DNA from: Diplocarpon mali
Taxonomy: Eukaryota; Ascomycota; Leotiomycetes; Helotiales; Drepanopezizaceae
Direction of reading: 5' to 3'
Length of the DNA: 64,000 nt
Assembly (NCBI GenBank): GCA_024741835.1
Contig: JAENRP010000019.1
Coordinates: 37,223 to 101,222 of the forward strand
Shown: one piece after another, positions 24,001 through 36,000 of the stretch
Layout of the letters: the number at the start of each line of letters is the position of its first letter
Numbering within the stretch: position 1 is the stretch's first letter
Notes under the pieces: generated by a model
Database searches by the model: none
Told to the model about the DNA's origin: nothing
What the model saw: the letters and a program-made list of their open reading frames with translations, nothing else
Made by a program: the position numbers and the translations under genes

Positions 24001-26690
24001 ATATTAATTATACCTTTTAAAGTTATTAGAAGTTGCTCTATTATATTAAGTAAGAGCTATAAGTGCCTATGTTTTCTAATAATTAAGTGTTTCTCTTTAC
24101 TAATAATAAGCAAATTGCGCAGATTATTATATTTAGCTCCTATTTTATTAAGTTATTGCAAGTAGATTAAAAATGGTATATCTGCCTTTATAATTAAGAA
24201 CTCTATAGGGCCTGCTGGTATTTAAACAGTTGTTTTACCGATTGCATCTTGCGAACCTGCCTTAAAGGTAATTTTATACTTTTTAATACTAAGTAGAGCT
24301 AGAACTGCGTCTTATATATTTTATAGGGCTTTGAATTAGTTGATTCCTTTTATATTTTTATTTAAGGCGCCTATATCAATTAGGAATCCTTAAAAGAATT
24401 GATCTATCTATTAAGTTATAAATACCTTAAGGTCTGTTTATATCAGTTTATTAACCCTTATTATTAAGAGGTATTTAGCCTTTTGCTTTTTAAGCTAATT
24501 AAGCATAGTTCTTGAGTTATATTCCTTTTTAAAAGCTAGGAATACTATAGTAAAGTTGATATTATTATCCTTAGGGTTGCTAATTGCTTAATCTTCCTCT
24601 TTTAAAGACGTTTCCTATTTATCCTTATCAGTCCTATTACCCTTTGAATATGCTCCTTTATCTTCTTATAAGAGGTATGCCTTATATATTTTATCTATTA
24701 GCTTATACCCTTTAGCTCATTAGCTTGCTATATAGCAAGACTTTTAAGCGGCTCTTTCTTCTTCTAAGTGCTTGCTACTATAGCAGTCCTTTTTCTAGTA
24801 TATAATACACCTTATATAGCCTGGTTTTAATTAGAAGGTTATTCCTTTCTTATTACCTTAGGTAAACTTTATCTTTCTATTTGAAAAGTGCGCTATAGAT
24901 TACCTTTGTTCCTTAGCCAAATAATATTAGGGTCTATTAGTAGTCGAATTAGGGTACTAAGGTTTAGATAGTCTATCTTAGGCAACTATTCCTACGCAAG
25001 CCTATAAGCTATCTAATAGAGCTAGGAACATTGCTAATAGCTTAAAAAGTGCCATTTAGAATAGCCGATTCTTAGAAACACCTTATATAAGCCTGTCTCT
25101 AATTGATCGATCGTTCCTTATACTAGCATATAGGCCTAATTGCAAGTTCTGCAGCTCCTTAGTATAGTTTTTAAATTGAGTTAGGATCGGTTTCCTCTTC
25201 TAATAGTCTTTTTATTAGAATAGGTCAAATGTCAGCTGAAACCACCTCCTTAGGAATCTGCTACTTCTCTCTTCAATCTTGTAATTGGCCTAAATAGCCT
25301 CTATTAGCTTAGCAAACTTGAAGTTCTTATTTTATAAGTATTAATAGTAGTATATTAAGGCTAAGTCTTATAGTATAGATAGAAAGGCTTTATACTATAT
25401 GCTTTAGTCTACTAAGGCTCTTTAGCATAAATCGGCAAATATATAAAGCTTCTTATTAAGGTGATCTTTCCTACCTAAGTACTAAGTCTCCTTAGTATAT
25501 ATCTTACTTAGATTTATAAGGGTTTTAGCCTAATCTAAAGTCAAAGGTTCTATAATATACTAGGATAGTTGAGCGTTGCTTTAATTAAGGTTTAGAAGTG
25601 CTTTTAAATCCCTCCCTATAGTAAAAGGTAGCAATAATCTATCTCTTAGTTAGATTAGCGGCATTAGTATTAGATTTAGGATCTTTAAGTATTGCAAGAC
25701 TAAGGTCTATCCTAATCAAGGTTAATAAGGTATTCTTTTAAAATTATACTATTCGGTTATTTATCTTAAAGTATCTGCTTTATATAGGTTATCTTATAAA
25801 GTGTTATTATTATATCTAAGGTATCCTTGCTAAAGCGAGTCTTAGCGTAGTATCTCTTATTCAGCTATAGTAACCCTTTAAGCGGGTGGCTCGCTTATTT
25901 ATATAGACTTAGCAAATTTTAAAGTAGACCTTATTCCATATCTCAGAGATTATACTATAACCGAGTTCAGTACTTCTTAAGTTTATAACTCTAGCTAGTC
26001 TTTTAGCTACTCGTTTCCTTCTTAATATACTATATCGAAAAGTGCCTAGCTGATTGAAATGCCCTTCCTATACTAAACGTATACTCTATAGTACCGAAGG
26101 TCGTCCCTTAGGCGTTATCGAACGTCCTTATCTAGCGATTTAAAGTCACCAACTATCTAATCTTAGAATTCCTCTTAAAAGTCCTTAGCGAGGTATAGCC
26201 CTCTCCTTTTACCATCTTATAATATCTTTTAAAAGTTCTCTATATATTAATCTTTTAGTCTAAGGGCCTCTTTGCTAAATTGATCCTCCTAAGGTCTTAT
26301 ATCCCTTTTAAAGTCCCTTAGTATTTAGGATTGCCTTAGATTAAGCGGCATTAATAGTCTTCCCTTAATCATTTCTTAATATTATCTAGATATTGCTTTG
26401 CGCCTTAATAGGGTCTGAAAGAAGTTTAATATAATTATATTTTACATATTATTACGCTATTGTCTAGTTATAGTTAAGATACTAATTGCACTTCGGTTTT
26501 GCTTTAATTATAATATATAATAGAACGTAGGTAGAAGAGGATAGTATCTACCTTTAAAGTAATAACTTTAGCTAGATTCGCATACCTTTCGCCTTTTCCC
26601 CTTTAGTAGTAACTGATATTACTTTATATATTTAAGTTAGTATTTAAAGTAAGCTGGAAATACAATTAAGTACTCCTTAAAATTAAGAAA
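21069..26690 (-). pseudogene. C2a gag-pol polyprotein, RIP-inactivated
   Basis: The minus strand reads as a fungal Ty1/copia polyprotein in the order expected for that group. Gag lies near 25000-26600. A damaged zinc knuckle at about 24770-24850 ends in QKKDCYSSKHLEEER, and the protease motif LIDIGA is near 24370. The integrase has HSISKVEWYYRPLR near 23500 and GPNKMIPTLL near 23370. RT has YGIPKLGNHQF near 22190 and QTDNTLI near 22045, and RNase H has SFANNKDLSS near 21620 and ASELYAIVVG near 21440. The 72-codon open frame at 21261-21479 is only the best preserved piece of RNase H. The frame ends close to 21069. Stops are nearly all TAA/TAG at ancestral Gln/Trp codons. The exact start is not placed. 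Confidence 0.85.
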
Positions 26691-26746
26691 GAATTCTTCA
26701 GTTTAATAACCTTGCTATCTATAGTAAAGGTGCTACTATTAATTAG

Positions 26747-27045
26747 TATAGGTTCTATACTAGTAATCAATATTTATATAAATATAGTTAAGTACTTATT
26801 ATTAAAAAGAATCTATTATAATATCTGTCTATCTTTATATAACTGAGATAGTACCTTTATACCTTTAAATATCCTCTCTCTTATATTCCCTCTTAGCCGT
26901 ATATAGATATCCTTCTAAGGTCCTCCGGCTGAATAGCCGTCCGAAATATATACGAAACCCCTTATATCGCATATGGTATAGCTGTATAAGATGACCCTAG
27001 GAACGAGGATGGCTTGCCTCTTGCATAGGAATCTGCGTACCAACA
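26747..27045 (-). repeat. 5' LTR of C2a
   Basis: 299 bp, the same length as the two C2b LTRs, with TATAGGTTC at the left and CCAACA at the right (minus strand TGTTGG...). Adjacent bases atata (27046-27050) lie in C3 sequence. Confidence 0.9.
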
Positions 27046-28296
27046 ATATATTACTAAAAGAAGGAGGTAAGGCTAAAGAAAGGAGAGGATATTTTAATCA
27101 ATTATAGCTATTTACAACTTTTCTATTAGTATGCGAATTAATTATTCCAATCTGCTATCTTATTCTAGCATATATAGAGTAGATTCCTTTAAAATCATAC
27201 CAAGGTTTTCTATAAGTATTTGCATCTATATAAGAGAGTACTCCTTGCTTCTATCAGTTCTCTACTGCTTGATTATACGATTATACTAAGTTTGTAAAAG
27301 GCTAATCATTTTCTTATTTGCCTTAAAGGCATTAGATTTATTTATATAAGTCTATCCCTACTTAGCTATTATAACTGCGCAAGTGAAGATAGAAGCGTAT
27401 TTATAACCGTTAAGGCCAGTTGGCTTTAAATAAACCATATCGACGTATAGCTCGTTAAGTGCCTTTGTAGGTTAAGGGCGAGCTAAACATTTATTAATGT
27501 ATTAGAGAGGTCTGCCTTTCTTATAAGGAGCGCAAATTCGCGTCTTCTACAATTTCGTTTCCTTAATCTATATATTAGTGATAGTAGATTAGGTCTTTCT
27601 AACCGTTTATAAGCTAGTATAGCCTAATCGATAGTACTAAAGCTTAATATTAAGAGGTCCATTCTCAATTGCAGCTAAGAGAGCATATCTACTTATATAA
27701 CCAAAGGAGTTAGTAGAAGGCTATTCCTTATTAATATATATATTATTATTAATAGTGCAAATTTCCTTTTTATTAGATAGGAACAGCTTGCTATTTCGAT
27801 AAAAGCCTTTGATTTTATTAAGTTTGCTACCTAAGTATAAGCAGATAGGTAATTAAGGTATATAAAGAGTATTAATTAACTTAAGAATATATACCTTTCT
27901 ATTGGATTTAAGTGCATTGACTTTGTAAGTACTAATACTAAAAGGTTAAATAGATCTATTAACTATACTTAAAGAGGGTAGATTGTCTTAAGCAGTATAA
28001 GAAGTGAACTTAAAGAGATTATTAAAGATGTGCTTACTAGCACCTATATCGTATAGCTAATAATTCCTCAATTTTAATAAGAAGTAGGTAGAAGAACTGA
28101 CTCCTAGGCCCGGCCCGCGAGTGGAAATTGGCCCTAGGGAAGAGTCGGAATTGACTCCTGGGCCCGGCTCGCGAGTGAGAATTGGCCCTAAGGTTAGTAA
28201 TAGTATAGTATGCCTAAAGAGGTCATTATCTAACTCTTCGTCTTCCTTTTGAATCTTCTTAAAAGGCTTCTTACCTTTTAGTAATAATAGCAAGGA
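27046..28296 (-). pseudogene. C3 copia element fragment: protease and integrase part
   Basis: This lies between the C2a and C2b insertions and continues the C3 gag-pol frame from 42407 (the aagga duplication is at the junction). Read on the minus strand, it starts with LLLLKGKKPFKKIQ and passes two in-frame GC-rich units (TREPGPGV and TRGPGLGV). It reaches the protease motif YDIGASKHIFNN near 28020-28060, then a gag-pre-integrase segment RLGYTSLQTVRKT near 27630. The integrase N-terminal part and DDE core begin with VDMVYLKPTGLNGYKY near 27430. The integrase is cut at 27046 by C2a; its remainder and the RT are not in the window. The first 78 codons (28057-28293) remain open. Confidence 0.8.
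28099..28176. repeat. Two GC-rich palindrome units in C3, 54 bp apart
   Basis: Units at 28099-28122 and 28153-28176 are the best preserved in the window (GACTCCTAGGCCCGG..., GACTCCTGGGCCCGG...), each followed by a GAATTGGCCCTA-like tail. On the minus strand both are in frame with C3 pol. Confidence 0.85.
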
Positions 28297-28595
28297 TATA
28301 GGTTCTATACCAGTAATCGATATTCACATGAATATAGTTGAGTACTTATTATTAAAAAGAATCTATTATAATATCTATCTATCTTTACATAACTGAGATA
28401 GTACCTTTATAGCTATAAATGTCCTCCCTCTTATAGTCCCTCTTAGCTGTATATAGATATCTTTCCGAAGTCCTCTAGCTGAATAGCCGTTTGAAATACA
28501 TACGAAACCCCTTATATCGCATATAGTATAGCTATATAGGATGACCTTAGGAATAAGGGCAGCTTGCCTCTTATATAAGAATCTGCGTACTAATA
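28297..28595 (-). repeat. 3' LTR of C2b
   Basis: 299 bp, starting TATAGGTTCTATACC and ending GTACTAATA (RIP-changed CCAACA). It pairs with 42108-42406 through matching aagga duplications. Confidence 0.9.
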
Positions 28596-29151
28596 CTAGT
28601 AGTACTTTCTTTTAAAAAGACCTTTTCAACTCGCATAAGGAAGTATGTAGAATAAGTGTATAATAGAGGCAGATTAGTAGCAAATAATCAAATGGCAATA
28701 AAGAATAAAATAGTAAAGACAAATAGCTTAATAGTAAAAGCAAGTATAATAAGTGATAAGGATAGTATATAAGAAGTAGAATAGCAAAGATAAAGGCAAA
28801 TAGTAAAGAGGGAAAGGAAAGGTGTCCAAGTAATAGAAGTAATCTAAAGTCTTTATTTAAGCCTTATAGAAGTGCGATTATAGTCCGGTTGCGTTCTAGT
28901 AAGTTTAAGACTCTTTATTAAAGAGTCATCTAGAGTTATAATCCACTATAGCTATAAATTATAATAATCTATAGAAGGGAAAAGAGGGGCCTTTAAGAAG
29001 GTATATATATTAAGCTTCCCTCTTCCCTTAATCTTTTAACTCTAACTCCTACTTCTTATAAGTAGGTCGATTCCCCCTTTTACTTTTAAGTTGATTAACC
29101 CTATAGTAGATCTTATCTTATATTATCCTATTAATACTATTATTATTATTA
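28596..29151. other. C2b region between 3' LTR and antisense ORF
   Basis: Purine-rich AT sequence (many AATAGTAAA and AAGTAGAA words) without a supportable frame. The corresponding part of C2a has been displaced by element G. Confidence 0.4.
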
Positions 29152-30311
29152 ATAAGTGCTCTAATTATTAGCCAACCCTCTTTAATATATATATCGTTAA
29201 CTTAGATAGTGCTTGAATGCAATCCTAAGGACCTGCCTAAGGCCTTTCGAATGCTATACGTATATTATATATATATAATATTAAGAAAGGAGGCTAATAA
29301 GAATAATACTAGCTATATATGCGCATTTAATACTCTTACTTTTAAGAAGTATGACTACTATATTGTATAGTAGGCAAAGTATATCTTAATAAGTGCCTTT
29401 TAATATCCTCTTACTTTAATAACCTTTAATAGATATCCGTTTTAGATACCTATTTAAGCTTAGGATAAGTATATTATCCTTTAGAATGCTTAAGTTAGTA
29501 GTAATATTAAAGCGATCTAAGAGGCGGCCTAAATCCTATTTAAAGAGACTTAGATACAAATCTCTATAGTCCTAAAGACTTAAGATGCCCTTTAGCTAGC
29601 TTAGCTAAACGAAGCTTATGCCTTCTGCTATAGTATCGACCTTGTAAATACTTAATAAGCTATAAGTGCCTTTAAATCTATTTGATATTAATAACTAACT
29701 ATTCGCAGGATCTATTATATACTATTTAAGGTAGTAATGCTGCCCTTAGGCGTCTTAAGACTTAAAGCGCCAAAGTGCTTAGCGCCCTTTAATATATAAA
29801 GGGGTTATTTAGCTTAGTTAAAGGCTATTCTTAAGCTTCCTTTAATAATATCTGCTATTAAAAGGGTAAGGGTAGATAGGTCCCTTTTAAGGGCTCTCTA
29901 AAGGGTAAGGATCTGGATCTTAGTGATTTAAATAAACCGAATCTAAAGGAGATCGCGGCTGCTCTTACTTAAATGTAAGCTTAAAAGGAGCAGGCCAACT
30001 TGGCCGCTGCTTTAGGTAATAAGGCTTCTAGGCCTTAGGAGTTTAAGGATCTACGCCTTAGAAATCCTAGTGCTTAAGATAGGTACTTATTAAAGGTAGA
30101 ATCATTAGTAGATCATTATCTTTAGCAATATAATAATTGCTACTTTGCTATAACCTCCTTCTTAAGTACTACTTAAGTGATAAAAAAATGCAAGTACGCG
30201 TAGGTAAGTAAGAAAAGATAAAAAGAAGGTAGTAATAGCAAGTATAGGAATATATCTCATAGTAAAAAAAATAAAAAAAAAATAAAAAAATTGCTAATAG
30301 CTTACAATTAA
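29152..30311 (+). pseudogene. Antisense accessory ORF(s) of C2b, RIP-degraded
   Basis: On the plus strand, opposite to pol, a frame from about 29152 can be followed to about 29770: ISALIISQPSLIYISL, NPKDLPKAFRMLYVYY, SYICAFNTLTFKKYDYYIV and later LNEAYAFCYSIDLVNT. Its stops are nearly all TAA/TAG, with one TGA. A second, frame-shifted segment then runs to 30311 and matches the 133-codon frame of C2a. The consistent stop pattern and the conservation between copies argue for true coding capacity of roughly 370 codons in one or two ORFs. No family was recognised. Its place, 3' of pol and opposite in direction, resembles the antisense ORFs reported in some plant retrotransposons; the protein's role is unknown. 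Confidence 0.5.
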
Positions 30312-32541
30312 AAATATTAGATATTATTAATCTAAGACCTTTTCAAGTCTAGTTATGCCCTAATAGGCCTTTATACCTATCCCTCCTTCTTAATAGTTAT
30401 TGAATTAGTATTTACCAGTTGCTAAAGGGCCTGATTTAGATTAGCCTTTGTTATAGCGTCGGCGGGGTTGCTAGTACTATCGATCTAATGTATCTTTATA
30501 AGCTCCCTATTCTCGTACGATTGTCGAATAGCTATTATATTAATTATTAATTGCTTCTCCTTTATAGTGCCTAATTTAATAATACACTTATATAAGGAGA
30601 GGGAATCTGTATATATAATAGTAAGGAGGTAGGGTAGACTCAGCTTAGCTATTACTATATCGATTATTATAGCTATAGAAACTATTATATCAATACCTAC
30701 TACTATAGCATATAGTTCAGAGGCTAGTATAGCTTTTATCACTCTTTTATACTTCGTCAAGCTATAGTATAGAATATTGCCTTTTAAAGTAAACTGCGAT
30801 TCTCCTTCCTTTTTAATAGCTAGTATAATAATATAGCCGATCTGCGAGCTTAAATCCTTATTATTGGCAAAAGATCTATTAATAAATGCAAATAGCTTAG
30901 CATTCTGCAAATTAATAGCAAGGTAGGTTAGGCCTTTTTTAAGGTTATTTCAGATCTATTTAAGTCGCTTATTCAGATTCTTTGCATTTTAAACTATTGG
31001 ATCTTAGTATTAAGCTATAGCGGATAAATCGAAGGAAGCTTCTAGCTGGCAGATCGTAGCTAAATAAGCTCCTTTTGCTCTTTGCTTTAGGTATTGTTAC
31101 TTATAGCCCTTTTAAGAAGTATCGACTAGTTCCAGCCTTTAGCCCTGGCCCTTTTATTATATATATACTATATCCCCTTCTTAGGAAATAATATACCTAT
31201 TAAAAGCTAGTGATTTAGTGCTCGATAGGTGCTATATTAGCTTTATAAGGAATCTTACCCTTTTAATCTTATCTTCCTCCTTTTTTAAGAAGTCTGCTTC
31301 TTTAAGTATTAAAGTATCGTCCGTTTGTATTCCTATTATATTAAAAAAAGGAGAAGTGCTTAAGGTTAATAATAGATAGGGGTTATAAGTTGAGTTGACT
31401 ATACTGAGATTGCTATAATAGTGCTTATAGTAGGTGCTAAATTAGTAATTTCCTAATTTGGGAATGCTATAGAGCGGTAGTACCACTTTAAAGACTATAC
31501 CTATAGGGAATAGCTTAGCAATATCTTATAAGGGAAATATAAATATATTGCATAGTAGCTTTAAAGCTGCTTAAGTATACGCTTATATAATGTCCTATAG
31601 GCCGAGAATGCCCTTTTTACCCTATTCTTTAAAGTGTTCTTAGATTAATATCGAAAGTGATATTAAAAGGCATTAGCTTACTTATTAAATAGTTGGGAAT
31701 TAAGTAATTATACCTTTCTCTTTCTTACTAGTATTATTCTAAGCTTATATAATTAGGCGTGATTTCTTAAATAGGTGATCTATCTCCTTTTCCTTTATCT
31801 TATCAACTATTTTCGATTTGAAGATCCTCTTGCCTTTTATAATAGGGTCATTTTTATTTATTAGTATAAATACCCCTTTGTTTATTAGCCCTTGGTACTC
31901 CTTTAGGCGAGATTGCTAAAAAGGGCGCTTAGGAGTGGTAATCTTGCCTTCTGCCTATAGCTTTTGTAATAGTTCCTAGTCCCTATTCTCCTTCTCTATT
32001 AGGAATACCTCCGATTTAGCTATATATAGCTTATTATCTACTTTAAAGGATATCTATATCTTAGTATTATAGTTATTATCGATTGTAAGAAGGCTAGAAA
32101 TAGGCTTAATAAAGGGAACCTCTACTTTTGGCAATTGCTTATAGCTATTAAGTTGTGGCTTAGCTAAGCGAGAGGGCTCTACTTCTTTATTAATGTCAAT
32201 TGCGTTCTACTCCCTTTTAATAGTTGTTCGATCCTTAGGTTTAGTTCTTTTAGTTTCCTTTAAGTAGTTTTCTTTATTATCGATTTTGAATAGGCGTACG
32301 CTTATCGACTTAAAGTGCTTTATTCTACTACTAATATTAACTATATAGGTTTCGTTTTCTAAGCTTAGGAACTCGAATAGGCCTATCTATCCTCCTTTCT
32401 TTTAATATACTAATACTAGGTCTTTTAGCCTTAAATTGTAGATATAAGTGGTTCTAAGGCTATTCCTTATGCTTAAAGCGTTATTAACCTTGCGAGTAGT
32501 ATAGATCTTCCTAACTTCCTTTATAGCCTTCTTAATTATTA

Positions 32542-32546
32542 CTACC
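32542..32546. repeat. Target-site duplication of C1b (left copy, ctacc)
   Basis: Matches ctacc at 38645-38649. The uninterrupted site is visible in C2a near 23276-23290. Confidence 0.9.
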
Positions 32547-32741
32547 TATTGAGCTTAAGTGAGTCGGCGCAGTAGGTATAGGAAACTTCTAGAGGTCGAT
32601 GGTCGATATATTAGTAAGAGTTAAGGAAGGAAGGTTACCCCTTTCTTCCTTATAGCTATATATATATTAACATCCTACTAATTAAGCAGTAAGGTCATAT
32701 AATAATATATCAAAGTGATAGCTATATCACCTATCTTAATA
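32547..32741 (-). repeat. 3' LTR of C1b
   Basis: 195 bp from TATTGAGCTTAAG to ATCTTAATA on the plus strand. Confidence 0.95.
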
Positions 32742-32879
32742 CCCTTACTTAGACCTTACTCCGATTGACCTGCAATTAGGAAAATAACAATTATCCTTTT
32801 GCGCTAATCTAACTCTTAGGTATCTCTTTAAATCAAAAATAATCAATTAATAGCAACTTCTATTAAAATTACTAATCCT

Positions 32880-33030
32880 ACTCGTAGGGTAGGACTAAGA
32901 GTCAAATTTCCTAAAAGATATTCCTTTATAAGACTATATGACTTGACTCGCGGTCTAGGCCTAGGAGTCGATTTAAAAACTTTCCTTTATAAGACTACGT
33001 AACCTAACTCGCGGGGCGGGCCTAGGAGTC
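32880..33030. repeat. Three palindrome units before the C1b 3' LTR
   Basis: Units at 32880-32903, 32945-32969 and 33007-33030, separated by AAGACTATATGACTT-like tails. This is the counterpart of 20582-20733 in C1a. Confidence 0.8.
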
Positions 33031-33043
33031 GTCCTTAAGCCTA

Positions 33044-36000
33044 CTAAGCCTCTACTGTCTTTTGCAACCTTAGCATATCTTTGAACGCTTCGAACTTTGC
33101 AACTATCTCTAGTAGCTTTGTAAATCCATCTACTACTATTCGATCGGTTAGGATATAGGTGATCGATAACTTGTTCTTTGCAATAAGGTCGCGGATAAAG
33201 TGGTAGGCAATATCGATATATTTCGATCGCTTATACAAGTATGGATTCTTTATAAGTACAATCGCCTTTATATTATCTGCTTAAAGATTAATACAGTTCT
33301 TATCTCGTCTAATATACTTAGCAAAACTTATATCTTTTAGAACTTAGGCGATTTATAATCCTTGCTTGCAATTTGACAATATCGATATATATTTGGCCTT
33401 AGTGCTTGCAGTAGCCACTGATTTCTACTTCCTACTTCCCTACGATATAGGTCCGTCATATAGTACTACTACGCTTCTAGATATACTTTTCCGACCTTTT
33501 ATATTTGCCCAGTCGGAATCGGTATATACCTTAAGCTTTGCGCTTATATATTTCGTTAGTCCGTATCTCACCTTTTATATAATTGTCGATCGAAGGTACC
33601 TTTTAAGTCGCTTGACTATATTCTTATATCGAATTATTAGATCCTTTAAGTTCTGACTAAGTTGCCTAGTAATAAAGGCGATATCTAGTCTTATATATAC
33701 TATAGCATATATAATCGCTCTAATATCCTATTAGTACTTCTTCAGATCTCCTCTCTACTCATTTTTATTAGCAGGCTCTAACTTATTATACTTTCCTTCG
33801 ATTAGAGTACGCTTTAGCTTAAAGTTGGAAGCATAAGTGGAGAGTCCTATTCGGTCTAAGATCTTCTTAATATACTGCTTTTAATCTAACCAAAGTTCTT
33901 AAGTAAAGCGGTTCCTTATAACGCGAATACTAAGGATCTTATGAATTCCCCTTAGATCCTTGGTATTAAAACGTTTCCGAATCATTATAAAGAACCAATC
34001 CAATTGAGTGGTTGTTTTCGCAGCTATAGTAATATCGTTGATATATAGTAGCAACTTGATTCTACGCTTAGTATAGGTAAATAGATAAGGGTCAGCTAGG
34101 CTTTAAACGAATCCCATTTTCATTAGAGTAGAGCTATATAAGAGGTTCTAATCATAGGCTAATTATTTAAGCCCGTAGATACTGCAGAGTATACAAAGAG
34201 AGTGGCCAGCGCGTATAGGAATACCGTTAGGTTAGGAGAGAAAAATCCGTTCCTTTATAGTCGCTTTAGTAAATGCATTTTTAATATCGTACTATCTGCA
34301 TTTAAGGTCCTTAGCGGCTACTATTACTATGAATATGCAAAGGGTATCTATGCGAACTATTGGCGCGAACGTGTCGAAATAGTCTTCTCTATACTATTAG
34401 GAGAAGCCCCTAGCTATAAGCCTTGCCTTATAACGCTCTAGGGTTCCATCTGCATATATTTTAATTATAAAGACCTACTTCGTTAATACCAGGTTCACGT
34501 CCTTTAGCGTCGGTTCTTCTATCTATATGCCATTTGTAGTAAGAGAGCTTATCTCCTTTTAGATTACCTCACTCTATACTACTCCATTCTCTAGGTCGTT
34601 AATAGCTTTATTATACATCTTTAGAAGAGAGATTTTCATTATCCTCCTAGCGGTTAGGAACGCATTATCTTCATTGAAGCTCTATTGAAGTTCGAGCTTA
34701 TAGATCCTATGCGCTATTATGGCCTAGATACGCTTAGACTCACATTTATCTAAGGTATCTTCTGGTTCTAGGTCTCTATTCCTCTTTAAGGACGTAGGTT
34801 CGGCTATAGGTTCTATAGGCTTATTATTTAGGGAACCGCTTTCTGGTAGTAGAGGCTTATTATTACTTATACCTATTTCGAGAATATCCTTTACTATAGG
34901 CGCTTTAATTAAAGGGATAACGATATTAAAGTTATTCTATACTTTAGGCAGTTCGCAAATAATAGGAATGGTCTATTTAGCCTTTAGATAACTAGCTAGT
35001 CGTTAATTAGTAGGTACACTTGATATGCTTAAGCTAAGAGAAAGGGGTTATTAGTTCGGCTTAATAGTATTACTATTAAGTGGTATACCTTGCGAATCTC
35101 TAGGTATACGGAGCTTTAAGGATAGCTCCCCTCTATTTTAAGATTCGTTAAACTCAACTACTAAGGATATGATTACTCGCCTTAGATCTAGCGCGTATAC
35201 TATCTATTGCTTTATTATCTATTTAATATACCTAACAAATATATACTCTCTACCTCAGTCTATTAGCTTCTTACTCTTTATACCCGCGGGCTAGGACTTT
35301 GGGCTAATATAGGAGTAGTAGACGCTTCTAAAGACGCGGATATAGTCCAGGCTTAGTTTCTATCCGAAATATGCCTTGTATAGCGATATTCGGGTACTAT
35401 TAACTATTAGTCCACTACCTATTCTATTTCGCAGGTATACGTCTGCCTTAACCGCAAGGTCCTAGAATTCCAATAGCAGGTCAGCATCTTATAGTAGAGC
35501 GCAATAGTCAATCTCTACTTGCTAGATGCTTCGCTCAGCGATACCATTCTAATAGGAACCTTTGTATATTATAGTTAGTTTGTAATAAACTCCTTATTTT
35601 ACCCATTCGTTAAGCTTTGCCCTAATCTTTAATGCGTTATCAGACCTAATAGCTATTAGCTTCAACTAAGTCCAGCGTTCCTCTGTCACTTTTTAAGTTT
35701 CCAGCTTTTCTATAAGCTCAGATTTGGTCCTAGCGCAAATGGTCTATATCTGCCGAGTGGAGTTATCTACTATTTAAGAAAACCAATTATTTCCTCTAAT
35801 CGAGGTTGTAAATGGTCCAGCAGTATCGATGGATATTAGCGCTAGTATCGAATCTTTCTATAGACTAAGCTTAGTTCGCGTTCGATTTCGAAGTTTTATT
35901 AGCTTGCAAATTCGGCATACTAAGCGATCCTTCGGTACTTGGATCTTCCGTTTTAAGGTCGAGACCTTATGCAAGCCCTTCAATTTCTCTAGCTTTAAAT

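Larger units (their letters stand above)
14366..27045 (-). mobile_element. copia-type LTR retrotransposon C2a, interrupted by C1a and G
   Basis: The right-hand (5') LTR is at 26747-27045, followed leftwards by gag-pol down to 21069 and, after the C1a insertion, by the 3' part at 14366-14960. The whole is collinear with C2b (28297-42406). It is cut by C1a at 14966, where the duplication atcta flanks C1a and C2b supplies the empty site near 30331. It is cut again by G at 14365. Outside the LTR the bases atata (27046-27050) should be the target duplication; the left partner is not in the window. C2a sits inside the C3 integrase. Confidence 0.85.

Noticed and set aside
28297..28595. Solo LTR
   Set aside because: Its two immediate flanks do not match each other, but its left flank aagga matches the right flank of the LTR at 42108-42406, so it is the 3' LTR of C2b.
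33366..33656. 96-codon plus-strand frame in C1b
   Set aside because: Antisense to the RNase H/RT part of C1b; no independent support, unlike the antisense frame in C2.
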